A DNA stretch of 58,626 bases, taken from the NCBI RefSeq assembly GCF_014836445.1, contig NZ_JACSQV010000021.1:1-58626 (forward strand), read 5' to 3'. Positions 33,359 through 41,132 of the stretch are shown here, in pieces (positions within the stretch are counted from its first letter, which is position 1; each line of letters begins with the position of its first letter). The notes beneath the pieces are model-generated. The model ran no database searches, was not told where the DNA came from, and worked only from the letters and a program-made list of their open reading frames with translations. The stretch is from Cellulomonas avistercoris. GTDB taxonomy: Bacteria; Actinomycetota; Actinomycetes; Actinomycetales; Cellulomonadaceae. The translations under genes and the position numbers were made by a program.

Positions 33359-34231
33359 TCAGAGCTTCAGCAGGACGGTGACGCCCAGGACGAGGTCGAT
33401 GACGATGCACGCCTCGGCGAACCAGCGCCACGTGACGCGGCCCGCCCGGTGCAGGGCGACGTCCCACGCGACGTGCAGGAGCCAGCCGGCGGCGACGACG
33501 GGACCGGCCACCGCGGCCGGTGCGGTCGCCGCGACCGCGGCGAACCCCAGGTAGAGGACGAACCCCGCGACGTGGGCGGCGAGCAGCCGGTCGCGCCGGA
33601 ACTCGCGCCGCACCGCCCCGATGACGAGGTACTCCCCGCCGAGCACGGCCAGCGTCCACGCGGGCGGGATGCCGGGGCTGACCCACGAGTCGAACGTCAG
33701 CCCGAGGGCGAGGAACGTCGGCCAGCGGTGCGCGACGACCTCGACCCCCCGGCCCCACGCCGTGCGGGCCGGGCCGTGGACGTGCCCGCCCGTGTACTCG
33801 GCCCGGCGCAGGAGCATCACGCCGACCATCGCGGGGAGCATCAGGACGTGCCCGACGACCAGGGCGTCGGCCCCGGACACGAGCCCGGCCCAGTAGGGCA
33901 CCAGGCCGATGGCGAACGGCAGGACCATGGCCGCGGACATCTCGCCGACGGACCGTGGACCGTGCCCGCGGTGCACCATCCACACGGCCATGCCGAGGGT
34001 CATGGTCGTCGCCATGACGAGGGCCGCGGCCTCCGGGCCGGCTGCGGACAGGTCCCAGCCGGCCGCGTCGGCGAGGGCCGTCACGACCGGGGTGAGCAGG
34101 AGCATCCCGAGGAGCATGGCCACGGCCATGCCGCCGAGATGGAGCACGAAGGTCACGGCGGGCCCGCGGGGCGGGCGGGCCGGGACGGTCGCGGTGCGGT
34201 GCTGCGTGGGTGCGTGCGTCGAGGTAGCCAT
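33359..34231 (-). CDS. multi-pass membrane protein of unknown function
   Basis: ATG at 34231; 290 residues with about eight hydrophobic helices separated by short loops (FVLHLGGMAVAMLLGMLLLT opens the first). Conserved-looking polar residues include HRGHGPRSVGEM, GHVHGPARTAWG and HVAWDVALHRAGRVTW; the His-rich loops could bind metal. No family recognised. Its upstream region carries the same palindrome as the two-component operon at 35.5 kb, so it is probably a target of that system. Confidence 0.75.
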   Translation of the reverse strand: MATSTHAPTQHRTATVPARPPRGPAVTFVLHLGGMAVAMLLGMLLLTPVVTALADAAGWDLSAAGPEAAALVMATTMTLGMAVWMVHRGHGPRSVGEMSAAMVLPFAIGLVPYWAGLVSGADALVVGHVLMLPAMVGVMLLRRAEYTGGHVHGPARTAWGRGVEVVAHRWPTFLALGLTFDSWVSPGIPPAWTLAVLGGEYLVIGAVRREFRRDRLLAAHVAGFVLYLGFAAVAATAPAAVAGPVVAAGWLLHVAWDVALHRAGRVTWRWFAEACIVIDLVLGVTVLLKL

Positions 34232-34286
34232 GGCCCCACGGTGCGTCGGGGGTGCTCCCGCGGTGCCCGTGGCCCGTGCACCCGGT

Positions 34287-34305
34287 CCCGTGCGGATCGC
34301 ACGGG
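34287..34305. promoter_or_regulatory. shared palindrome, copy A
   Basis: CCCGTGCG-GAT-CGCACGGG is a perfect 8-bp inverted repeat, 56 bases upstream of the membrane-protein ATG. About 38 bases around it (34281-34318) are nearly the same as 35446-35483, upstream of the DesK-like kinase. It is a likely binding site of the response regulator encoded at 36714-37319. Confidence 0.75.
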
Positions 34306-34320
34306 TCCGTCGTGCGCCCG

Positions 34321-34761
34321 TCAGCCGGCGGGCAGCTCCAGGTCGTCCACGTGCAGCGGTCCGCCGCAGCTCGCGCACCGCACCTCCGCGTGGGTGACCT
34401 GCCCGCAGGTGCGGTGCCGGTAGCTGACCGGCGGACCGTCCGGGCCGGCGAGCCAGCGGTCGCCCCAGGCCGACATGACCAGGAGCACCTCGCACAGGTC
34501 ACGGCCGCGCTCGCTGAGCCGGTACTCCGACCGGGGCGGCCGGTCGCTGTAGGGGACGCGCTCGAGCACGCCCTGCTCGACGAGCCAGCCGAGGCGCTCG
34601 GTGAGGACCTTGCGCGAGACGCCGAGGTCGGCACGGATCTCGTCGAAGCGGTGCAGGCCCATGAGCACGTCGCGCAGGACGAGCGGCGACCAGGCCTCGC
34701 CGACGACGTGGAGCGTGCGGGCGATGGAGCAGTTCATCTGGCTGAAGTCGGTGCGCTGCAC
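34321..34761 (-). CDS. HxlR-family transcriptional regulator
   Basis: 146 residues. The HxlR winged helix fills residues 10-100: CSIARTLHVVGEAWSPLVLR, then GLHRFDEIRADLGVSRKVLTERL and RVPYSDRPPRSEYRLSERGRDL. The extended C terminus has HRTCGQ and CASCGG, a possible zinc ribbon that is unusual for the family. The -10 box TAGGCT (34768-34773, minus) is six bases before the ATG, so it is leaderless. It is divergent from a PNPOx gene, with a palindrome between. Confidence 0.92.
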   Translation of the reverse strand: MQRTDFSQMNCSIARTLHVVGEAWSPLVLRDVLMGLHRFDEIRADLGVSRKVLTERLGWLVEQGVLERVPYSDRPPRSEYRLSERGRDLCEVLLVMSAWGDRWLAGPDGPPVSYRHRTCGQVTHAEVRCASCGGPLHVDDLELPAG

Positions 34762-34781
34762 CGTGCCAGCCTAGGCCAGTG

Positions 34782-34798
34782 GGTTCCCTGGGGGAACC
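34782..34798. promoter_or_regulatory. HxlR operator between divergent genes
   Basis: GGTTCCC-TGG-GGGAACC is a perfect palindrome located between the two divergent -10 boxes (TAGGCT at 34768-34773 minus; TACGGT at 34807-34812 plus). A half site, GTTCCCT, recurs at 34821. A dimer bound here would control both the regulator and the PNPOx gene. Confidence 0.75.
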
Positions 34799-34847
34799 GA
34801 CCACGGTACGGTGCGAGAAAGTTCCCTCGAGAGACGGAGTGACGCCG

Positions 34848-35399
34848 ATGTCCCCGACACCTCCATCCACCGCCCTGCCACCTGCTGCCCTGCCGCAGGG
34901 GGACCCGCGGCTGCTCACCACGCCCGTCGCCCGCGAGCTGTTGGCCGGCACCGCGCTCGCCCGCATGGCGTACGTCGCGCCCGACGGCTCTCCCCGCGTC
35001 GTCCCGAGCTGGTTCCACTGGACCGGTGAGGAGCTCGTCACGGTGACGTACGTCGCCGGCCCGGGCGTGCAGCACCCCGCGCGGCGGCTGGACGCGCTGC
35101 GTGCCGACCCGCGGGTCGCCGTGACCATCGACGACGAGGGACCGCCGCCGCGCGTGCTGACCCTGCGGGGCCGTGCCAGCGTCCACGAGGTCGTGGGCGT
35201 CGCCGCCGAGTACGCCGCCGCGGCGCGCCGGTACCTCGGAGCGGCCGCCGCCGACGAGATGCTCGCCGAGCTGGAGCACCCCACGCTGCGGCAGGCCCGG
35301 ATCTGCCTGCGCCCGGCATGGGTCGGCCTGCTGGACTTCACGTCGCGGCTGCCGAGCGCGCAGGGCGGCGTGACGGTGGACGCGGCGCAGGTGGGATGA
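34848..35399 (+). CDS. pyridoxamine 5'-phosphate oxidase-like flavoprotein
   Basis: ATG at 34848; 183 residues, split-barrel FMN/F420-binding fold. ALARMAYVAPDGSPRVVPSW followed by FHWTGEELVTVTY is the usual N-terminal strand pattern, with VLTLRGRASVHEV in the middle. This group includes F420- or flavin-dependent reductases rather than true PdxH. It is under control of the HxlR regulator, a pairing commonly tied to redox or electrophile stress. It is monocistronic; the 35400-35505 gap holds the promoter of the next operon. Confidence 0.85.
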   Translation: MSPTPPSTALPPAALPQGDPRLLTTPVARELLAGTALARMAYVAPDGSPRVVPSWFHWTGEELVTVTYVAGPGVQHPARRLDALRADPRVAVTIDDEGPPPRVLTLRGRASVHEVVGVAAEYAAAARRYLGAAAADEMLAELEHPTLRQARICLRPAWVGLLDFTSRLPSAQGGVTVDAAQVG

Positions 35400-35451
35400 C
35401 ACCGGCGCGCGACGCCCGGCGGACGCCCTCGCACACCATCCCGCACACGGT

Positions 35452-35498
35452 CCCGTGCGGATCGCACCGGTCCGCGGTGCGCCCCCCGCGCCTAGCAT
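35452..35498 (+). promoter_or_regulatory. shared palindrome copy B and promoter of the two-component operon
   Basis: CCCGTGCG-GAT-CGCACCGG (35452-35470) differs from the perfect copy at 34287-34305 in one base. It ends 22 bases before the -10 box TAGCAT (35493-35498), which is itself seven bases before the GTG at 35506 (leaderless). The site thus covers or abuts the -35 region, where a NarL-type regulator would bind. Confidence 0.75.
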
Positions 35499-35505
35499 CA
35501 CGCGT

Positions 35506-36717
35506 GTGAGCACCGTCGCCGCGTCGCCGTGGGCGGCCGCCCCGCGCGACCGTCGCCTGGGTCGCGCGCGGGCGCTCGTGCTGGTGTGGCTCGCGACGAC
35601 CGTGTGCACGAGCCTGCTCATGCCGGGCATCGGCCTGCTCGAGGAGCCACGCCCCCGGTGGGTCGCCCTGGGCGCCGTCGGCATCGCGGGCTTCGCGGTC
35701 ACGTCGGCCGGTGCGGTGCACGGCGCCGTGACGCCCTGGACGACGGCGCGCACGCGCCGGGCGTGGACCCTCGCGCTCGTCGTCGCCTCCGTGGCGTCGC
35801 TCGCGCTGGTGGCACCGGTCGCCGCCGGGCGCTGGGCGACGTGGGCGTGGGTGGGTGCGGGGATCGTCGGCATCGCGCCGCTGCTGGTGACGTGGCGGTG
35901 GGTCGTCGCCGTGGCCGCGGCCTGCAGCGCGGTCAGCGTGGTGGTGGCCGGGCTCGTGGGTGGGTCCCCCCTGCAGGCGCTCGTCGTCACCGGGGGCATC
36001 GGCGTGTCCGTCGCCGTCGTGAACTGGGTGCCGGTGTGGCTGTGGGGCCTGCTGCTCGACGCCGACGCCGGCCGCGACGCCCGCGCACGCCTGGCCGCGG
36101 GCGAGGAGCGGCTGCGGTTCGCGCGCGACGTGCACGACCTGCTCGGGCACAGCCTCACCGTCATCGCCCTCAAGGCCGAGCTCGTCGCGCGCCTCCCCGC
36201 GGGCGACCCGGCGGTCCGCGACGAGGCCGCGCAGATCCAGCGGCTGGCCACGACGGCGCTGGGCGAGGTCCGCCAAGCCGTGCACGCCTACCGCTCGGTC
36301 GACCTGCACGAGGAGGTCGCCGCCGTGCGGCAGGTGCTCGACTCCGCGGGGGTGCGGTGCACCGTCGTCGGCCAGGCCGCGGACGTCCCGCCGGACGCGG
36401 CGGCGCGGCTCGCGCCGGTCCTACGGGAGGCGGTGACGAACGTGCTGCGGCACAGCCGCGCGACCTGGTGCCGGGTCGAGGTGGGCCTGGACGGCGAGGG
36501 CGACGTTGCGGCACGGCGGGACGCGACGCTCACCGTGCGCAACGACGGCGTCGACGCGCGCGCCGCCGACGCGCACAGCTCCGGGCTCGACGGCGCCGCC
36601 GGGCGCCTCGCGGACGCAGGCGGGCGGCTGCAGGTCGAGCGGCGGGGCGGCGAGTTCTGGCTGCGGGCGAGCGTGCCCGCCGGTGCGCCGACGACGCCGG
36701 GAGGCGAGGGCCCGTGA
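35506..36717 (+). CDS. DesK-like membrane histidine kinase
   Basis: GTG start, 403 residues. Four to six membrane helices occupy residues 18-185 with no large extracellular loop, as in membrane-state sensors. The HisKA_3 domain has the phospho-acceptor His in RFARDVHDLLGHSLTVIAL, and HATPase_c follows with AVTNVLRHSRATWCRV. The G-box is weak: NDGVDARAADAHSSGLDGAA lacks a classical DxGxG, so ATP binding may be divergent. It overlaps its response regulator by four bases. It is predicted to sense a membrane or envelope condition. Confidence 0.9.
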   Translation: MSTVAASPWAAAPRDRRLGRARALVLVWLATTVCTSLLMPGIGLLEEPRPRWVALGAVGIAGFAVTSAGAVHGAVTPWTTARTRRAWTLALVVASVASLALVAPVAAGRWATWAWVGAGIVGIAPLLVTWRWVVAVAAACSAVSVVVAGLVGGSPLQALVVTGGIGVSVAVVNWVPVWLWGLLLDADAGRDARARLAAGEERLRFARDVHDLLGHSLTVIALKAELVARLPAGDPAVRDEAAQIQRLATTALGEVRQAVHAYRSVDLHEEVAAVRQVLDSAGVRCTVVGQAADVPPDAAARLAPVLREAVTNVLRHSRATWCRVEVGLDGEGDVAARRDATLTVRNDGVDARAADAHSSGLDGAAGRLADAGGRLQVERRGGEFWLRASVPAGAPTTPGGEGP

Positions 36718-37319
36718 TCCGCGTCCTGCTCGCCGACGACGAGGAGCTGATCCGTTCCGCCGTCGCCGCGCTGCTTGCGCTCGAGGACGACCTCGACGTC
36801 GTCGCCCAGGCCGCCGACGGACCCGCCGCGGTCGCCGCCGCACTGGCCCACCGACCCGACGTCGCGCTCGTGGACCTCGAGATGCCAGGCCTCGACGGCG
36901 TGGCCGTCGCCGCGGAGATCACCCGCACCGTGCCGGGCTGTCGCGTCGTGGTGCTCACGGGCCGCGGTCGCCCGGGGCACCTGCGTCGTGCGCTCGAGGC
37001 CGGCGCCCGCGGATTCGTCACCAAGGGCACGTCGGGGACGACGCTCGCGGGCGTGCTGCGCGCCGTGCACGCCGGCGAGCGCTACGTCGACCCCGGTCTC
37101 GCGGCGGACGCGCTGAGCGCACCGGCCTGTCCCCTGAGCCCGCGCGAGCTCGAGGTGCTGCGGCTCGCGTCGTACGACCTGCCCGCCGCGGTCATCGCCC
37201 GGCGCGCGCACCTGGCACCCGGCACGGTGCGCAACTACCTGCTCGCCGCGCAGACCAAGCTCGGCGCCGCGACCCGGGCCGAGGCGGCCGCCACGGCCGA
37301 GCGGTTCGGCTGGCTGTAG
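36714..37319 (+). CDS. NarL/DesR-family response regulator
   Basis: GTG start in the kinase stop codon; 201 residues. The receiver domain has the acidic pair DDEE (residues 8-11), the phospho-Asp in VALVDLEMPGLDG, the switch Thr in VVLTGRGR and Lys in FVTKGTSG. The LuxR HTH is LSPRELEVLRLASYDLPAAV to GTVRNYLLAAQTKLG. Phosphorylated by the kinase encoded just upstream. It probably binds the shared palindromes at 34287 and 35452. Its stop is 10 bases from the convergent usp gene. Confidence 0.94.
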   Translation: MIRVLLADDEELIRSAVAALLALEDDLDVVAQAADGPAAVAAALAHRPDVALVDLEMPGLDGVAVAAEITRTVPGCRVVVLTGRGRPGHLRRALEAGARGFVTKGTSGTTLAGVLRAVHAGERYVDPGLAADALSAPACPLSPRELEVLRLASYDLPAAVIARRAHLAPGTVRNYLLAAQTKLGAATRAEAAATAERFGWL

Positions 37320-37329
37320 CGCGAGCCCC

Positions 37330-37734
37330 TCAGCGCCCCGGCGCCTCCGCCGCCTTCACCGCCAGCACCGGGCACCGCGCGTCGAGCAGGATGCGCTGCG
37401 CGGTCGACCCGAGCAGGAGCTTGCCGACGGGTGAGCGGTGCCGGATGCCGATGACGAGCAGGCTCGCGCCGACCTCGTCGGCGATCGCGACCAGCTCCCC
37501 GGGGACGTCGCGCACGACGGCCTGCCGGACCTGCGCCTCGACACCCAGGGACTCGAGCAGCGCCTGCACGTCGGTGACGTCGGAGTCGGCGGCGAACCGG
37601 TCGTCCACGGCGGCGGTGCCGGTCGTCGCGTTGACCACGAGCAGGTCCTCACGGTGCGCGAGCGCCTCGCGAGCGCCCCGCAGGAGGGCCGCGTGGCCCC
37701 GGGCGTCGGGCGTCCAACCCACGACGACGGTCAT
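37330..37734 (-). CDS. universal stress protein (UspA family)
   Basis: 134 residues, single Usp domain. VVVGWTPDARGHAALLRGAR opens the fold, and GIRHRSPVGKLLLGSTAQRI is the ATP-binding G-x2-G-x9-G-S/T type motif. It is likely an ATP-binding stress protein. Its ATG overlaps the tctA stop (ATGA), so it is made with the tripartite transporter, a common actinobacterial arrangement that may regulate transport. Confidence 0.92.
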   Translation of the reverse strand: MTVVVGWTPDARGHAALLRGAREALAHREDLLVVNATTGTAAVDDRFAADSDVTDVQALLESLGVEAQVRQAVVRDVPGELVAIADEVGASLLVIGIRHRSPVGKLLLGSTAQRILLDARCPVLAVKAAEAPGR

Positions 37735-39257
37735 CGCCTCACCTCTTCCTCGAGCTCGTCGACCTCGTCCGCGAGCCGTTCCGGTGCCTGCCGGCCGGGG
37801 ATCAGCCGCAGCACGAGCGGCCAGAGCAGCAGGGCCGCGACGACGACGTAGACGACCACCGCGACGGGCTCGCTCCACAGCGCGGACACGTCCCCGCGCG
37901 ACAGCTGCAGCGCCTGCCCCAGCTGCTCCTCCAGGCGCGGCCCGAGGATCACGCCCACGATGAGCGGCAGCACCGGCAGCCCGAACCGTCGCATCGCGAA
38001 GCCGAGGACCCCGAACAGCACGAGCAGCGCGACGTCGAACCACTGGAAGTTCACGCTGTACGCGCCGAGCACCGCGAAGAACAGGATGCCCGCGTACAGG
38101 TACGGCCGCGGGGTGCGCAGCAGCCGCGCCCACAGCGGCGCGAGCGGCAGGTTGATGACGAGCAGGAGCGTGTTGGCGACGAACAGGCTGGCCAGCAGCG
38201 TCCACACCAGCTCGGGCTCGGCCTCGAACAGCTGGGGGCCGGGCTGCAGCCCGTAGCCCTGCATCGCCGCCAGGATGACGGCCGCCGTCGCGGTGGTCGG
38301 CAGGCCGATGGCCAGCAGGGGCACGAGCGTGCCGGCGGCCGACGCGTTGTTCGCGGCCTCCGGCCCGGCGACCCCCTCGATCGCACCCTTGCCGAACTCG
38401 GCCCGGTGCTTGCCTGCCAGGCGCCGCTCGGTGACGTACGACAGGAACGTCGGCATCTCGGCGCCGCCCGCGGGCAGCGCGCCGAACGGGAAGCCGAACG
38501 CGGTGCCCCGCAGCCACGGCTTCCACGACCGCCGCCAGTCCTCCCGGTCCATCCACGGGCGTCCCACGGGGATGATCTCGAGCGGGCGCCGGCGCAGGTG
38601 GGCCGCGACCCACAGCGCCTCCCCGACGGCGAAGATCGCGACCGCGACGACGACGATGTCGATGCCGTCGGCCAGCAGCGGGTTGCCGAACGTGAGGCGC
38701 GGCTGCCCGGTCGCGGTGCCGACGAGCCCGATCGTCAGGCCCAGCGTCAGCGCGACGAACCCGCGCAGCCGCGAGCTGCCCAGGACGGTCGTCACCGCGA
38801 TGAGTGCGAGCACCATGAGCGCGAAGTAGGACGGCGCCCCCAGGACGACGACCCACTCGGCGACCGTCGGCGCGAGCGCCACCAGCAGGACCGTGCCGAT
38901 GGTCCCGGCGACGAACGAGCCGATCGCCGCGGTCGCGAGCGCCTGCGCCGCACGCCCCGCCTTGGCCATCTTGTTGCCCTCGAGGGCCGTGATGACCGAC
39001 GACGACTCCCCCGGCGTGTTCAGCAGGATCGACGTCGTCGACCCGCCGTACATGCCGCCGTAGTAGATGCCGGCGAACAGGATGAGGGCCGCGCTGGGCT
39101 CGACGTTGTAGGTGACCGGCAGCAGCAGCGCGACGGTCATGGCCGGGCCGATGCCCGGCAGCACGCCGACCGCGGTGCCGAGCAGCACGCCGACCACCGC
39201 GTACAGCAGGTTCTCCGGGGTGACGGCCAGGCTCAGGCCCGTGAGCAGCGCGTCCAT
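37731..39257 (-). CDS. tctA: tripartite tricarboxylate transporter large membrane subunit
   Basis: ATG at 39257 sharing one base with the tctB stop (a GTG at 39260 is possible); 508 residues, 11-12 helices. The opening LAVTPENLLYAVVGVLLGTAVGVLPGIGPA is TctA-specific, as are GIYYGGMYGGSTTSILLNTPGE and the repeat GLPTTATAAVILAAMQGYGL. It forms the main translocation unit for carboxylates such as citrate, driven by Na+ or H+. Followed by usp. Confidence 0.95.
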   Translation of the reverse strand: MDALLTGLSLAVTPENLLYAVVGVLLGTAVGVLPGIGPAMTVALLLPVTYNVEPSAALILFAGIYYGGMYGGSTTSILLNTPGESSSVITALEGNKMAKAGRAAQALATAAIGSFVAGTIGTVLLVALAPTVAEWVVVLGAPSYFALMVLALIAVTTVLGSSRLRGFVALTLGLTIGLVGTATGQPRLTFGNPLLADGIDIVVVAVAIFAVGEALWVAAHLRRRPLEIIPVGRPWMDREDWRRSWKPWLRGTAFGFPFGALPAGGAEMPTFLSYVTERRLAGKHRAEFGKGAIEGVAGPEAANNASAAGTLVPLLAIGLPTTATAAVILAAMQGYGLQPGPQLFEAEPELVWTLLASLFVANTLLLVINLPLAPLWARLLRTPRPYLYAGILFFAVLGAYSVNFQWFDVALLVLFGVLGFAMRRFGLPVLPLIVGVILGPRLEEQLGQALQLSRGDVSALWSEPVAVVVYVVVAALLLWPLVLRLIPGRQAPERLADEVDELEEEVRR

Positions 39258-39781
39258 CACAGGATCCCGTCCAGCACGCCCGCCGGGATGGGGATGCCCA
39301 GCCCGACGTAGAACCCGTACCAGGACCCCACCGACATGACCGCGCCGATCAGCAGGTTGCGCACCCAGTGCCGGTTGCCGAGCACGGTCGCGGCACCGGC
39401 GAACAGCAGCGCACCGACGATCGCCCAGCCGAGGACGTCGAGCAGAGCGATGGTCGCGACGAGCACGCCCGCGAGCCCGGCGAGCGTGCGCCAGTCCGTG
39501 CCCTGGTCGAGGTCGACGTCCTCACCCGCCTCGCCCTCGGCACGGTCGCCGCGGGCCGTCGCCACCGCGAGCAGCACCGCGAGCACGACGAGCGCGGACC
39601 CGATGACGTACCCGAAGGCGGCGGGCCGCACGACCTGGTCGGCGAACCCCGGTCCCAGGCCCGCGGAGTCGACGACCGTCCAGACCCCGACGACCGCGAG
39701 CACCGCGGCCAGGGCGTACTGCGCACGGTCCACCACCGGCGTCACGGGTGCGACGGGCGCGGCGTCCTCGGCGGCGCTCAC
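39257..39781 (-). CDS. tctB: tripartite tricarboxylate transporter small membrane subunit
   Basis: GTG start in a GTGA overlap with tctC; 174 residues, four hydrophobic helices and the long cytoplasmic loop (RGDRAEGEAGEDVDLDQGTD) usual in TctB. WAIVGALLFAGAATVLGNRH and the final GLGIPIPAGVLDGIL match the family C terminus. It stabilises or assists TctA. Middle gene of the tctC-tctB-tctA-usp operon. Confidence 0.9.
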   Translation of the reverse strand: MSAAEDAAPVAPVTPVVDRAQYALAAVLAVVGVWTVVDSAGLGPGFADQVVRPAAFGYVIGSALVVLAVLLAVATARGDRAEGEAGEDVDLDQGTDWRTLAGLAGVLVATIALLDVLGWAIVGALLFAGAATVLGNRHWVRNLLIGAVMSVGSWYGFYVGLGIPIPAGVLDGIL

Positions 39782-40785
39782 GGCAGACCCAGCTCGTCGA
39801 GGGTGGTCGCGACGCGCTCGTCCTGCTCGACGAGGAACTGCTCGAACTCGTCGCCCGTGACGAAGGCGTCGACCCAGCCGTTGGTCTCCAGGGCCTCCTG
39901 CCACGCGTCGGTCGCGTGCATCTGCTCGAGCAGCGCGATGTGGGCGTCGCGGACCTCGTCCGGGATGCCGGGCGGTGCCAGCACGCCGCGCCAGTTGGTG
40001 AAGACGAGGTCGATGCCGGACTCCACGAGCGTGGGGGCGTCGACGGCCGCGAGCCGCTCCTCGCCCGAGACGGCGAGCACGCGCAGCGACCCGTCGGCGA
40101 TCTGCCCCTCGAACTCCGCCAGGCCCGACGTGCCGACGTCGATCTTGCTGCCCAGCAGCGCGGTAGTCAGCGGGCCACCGCCGTCGTAGGAGATGTAGTT
40201 GACCTGCGTCGGGTCCACCCCGACCGCCGCCGCGAGCTGCATGGGGAACAGGTGGTCCGGCCCGCCGGGGCTGGACCCCCCGCCGATGCGCACAGCACCG
40301 GGGTCGGCGAGCCACGCCGCGACGAGGTCGTCGACCGTCTCGAACGGCGAGGCGGCCGGGACCAGCAGGCCCTCCTGCTCCTCGACGAGCTGTGCGATGG
40401 GCGTCGCCCCGCTGACCCGCGCGTCGGAGCCGTTGGTGTACGTCGCGCCCACCACGCCCAGGCCCATCGTCATGAGCAGGTCCTGCGCGCCGCGCTCGTT
40501 GACCAGCCGCTGCATCGCGACCGTCCCGCTCGCACCGGTCACGTTGCTGACCTCGAACCGGCCCGTGAGGTCGGCGGTCTCCATGACGCGCGTCGCCGCG
40601 CGGCCCGTCTGGTCGTACCCGCCGCCGGGCGCGTTGGGGATCATCATCCGCAGCCGCCGGTTCTCGCCGCCGTCGTCGCCGCGCGTCACGCCGCAGCCCG
40701 CGAGCGCGAGCACCGCGACGAGGACCACCGCGAGCAGCGCCGTCCCGCGCCCGCCCCGCGCCCACCGGTCCGTGACGCCCCCCAT
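39778..40785 (-). CDS. tctC: tripartite tricarboxylate transporter substrate-binding lipoprotein
   Basis: ATG at 40785 with GAGGGGG nine bases upstream; an earlier in-frame start would run through the hairpin at 40898-40955. 335 residues. The lipobox LALAGCG anchors it outside the membrane. RMMIPNAPGGGYDQTGRAA is the TctC/Bug signature for carboxylate binding, and SPGGPDHLFPMQLAAAVGV and GVLAPPGIPDEV are further family segments. It captures the substrate for TctA/B. The operon promoter must lie between 40786 and the hairpin. Confidence 0.93.
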   Translation of the reverse strand: MGGVTDRWARGGRGTALLAVVLVAVLALAGCGVTRGDDGGENRRLRMMIPNAPGGGYDQTGRAATRVMETADLTGRFEVSNVTGASGTVAMQRLVNERGAQDLLMTMGLGVVGATYTNGSDARVSGATPIAQLVEEQEGLLVPAASPFETVDDLVAAWLADPGAVRIGGGSSPGGPDHLFPMQLAAAVGVDPTQVNYISYDGGGPLTTALLGSKIDVGTSGLAEFEGQIADGSLRVLAVSGEERLAAVDAPTLVESGIDLVFTNWRGVLAPPGIPDEVRDAHIALLEQMHATDAWQEALETNGWVDAFVTGDEFEQFLVEQDERVATTLDELGLP

Positions 40786-40897
40786 GCAGAACACCCCCTC
40801 GTGCCTGCGTCGATCCTCATCCCTGCGGGGCGGACCGGCACGTCGAGACCGTGGAGGTGCGGCGCTGTCGCGCACAGCGCTGCGGTGACGGCCGAAC

Positions 40898-40955
40898 GTC
40901 GCTACTGCAACATCTACTGGCACGTGCGTGTTGCAGTAGATGTTGCAGTAGCGAC
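40898..40955. promoter_or_regulatory. 22-bp perfect inverted repeat upstream of the tct operon
   Basis: The arms 40898-40919 and 40934-40955 are exact reverse complements with a 14-base loop that itself contains GCACGTGC. The arms are built from a 10-base word, GTTGCAGTAG, present twice in direct order (40930-40939 and 40942-40951), once in full reverse (40902-40911) and once partially. It lies 113 bases before tctC and 25 bases after the HTH remnant, so it could be an operator array or a terminator. Confidence 0.7.
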
Positions 40956-40979
40956 CGAGGGCGTCTCAGCGACCGACCA

Positions 40980-41132
40980 CTACGTCAGCCGCCACGCCGC
41001 CCGCGGGTCCTTGGGCGACTGGCCCTCCCACGCCACCAGGCCGGCGTCCTGCAGTCGCTGAAGATGACGCGAAGCTGTCGGGCGCGTGACGCCGGCAGCA
41101 TCGGCCACCTGACCGGTGCCCAGCGGGGCTAC
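40980..41132 (-). pseudogene. remnant of a winged-helix C-terminal domain
   Basis: One minus-strand frame encodes about 50 residues reading TGQVADAAGVTRPTASRHLQ, then RLQDAGLVAWEGQSPKDPRA and AWRLT before a TAG stop. This is a full recognition helix and wing of the kind found at the C terminus of Fic or AlbA/RecG-like proteins. No good start or upstream domain exists; upstream the frame runs into the polysaccharide deacetylase gene. It looks like the tail of a gene truncated when the two regions were joined. A real 42-residue protein from a GTG at 41108 is less likely. Confidence 0.55.
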
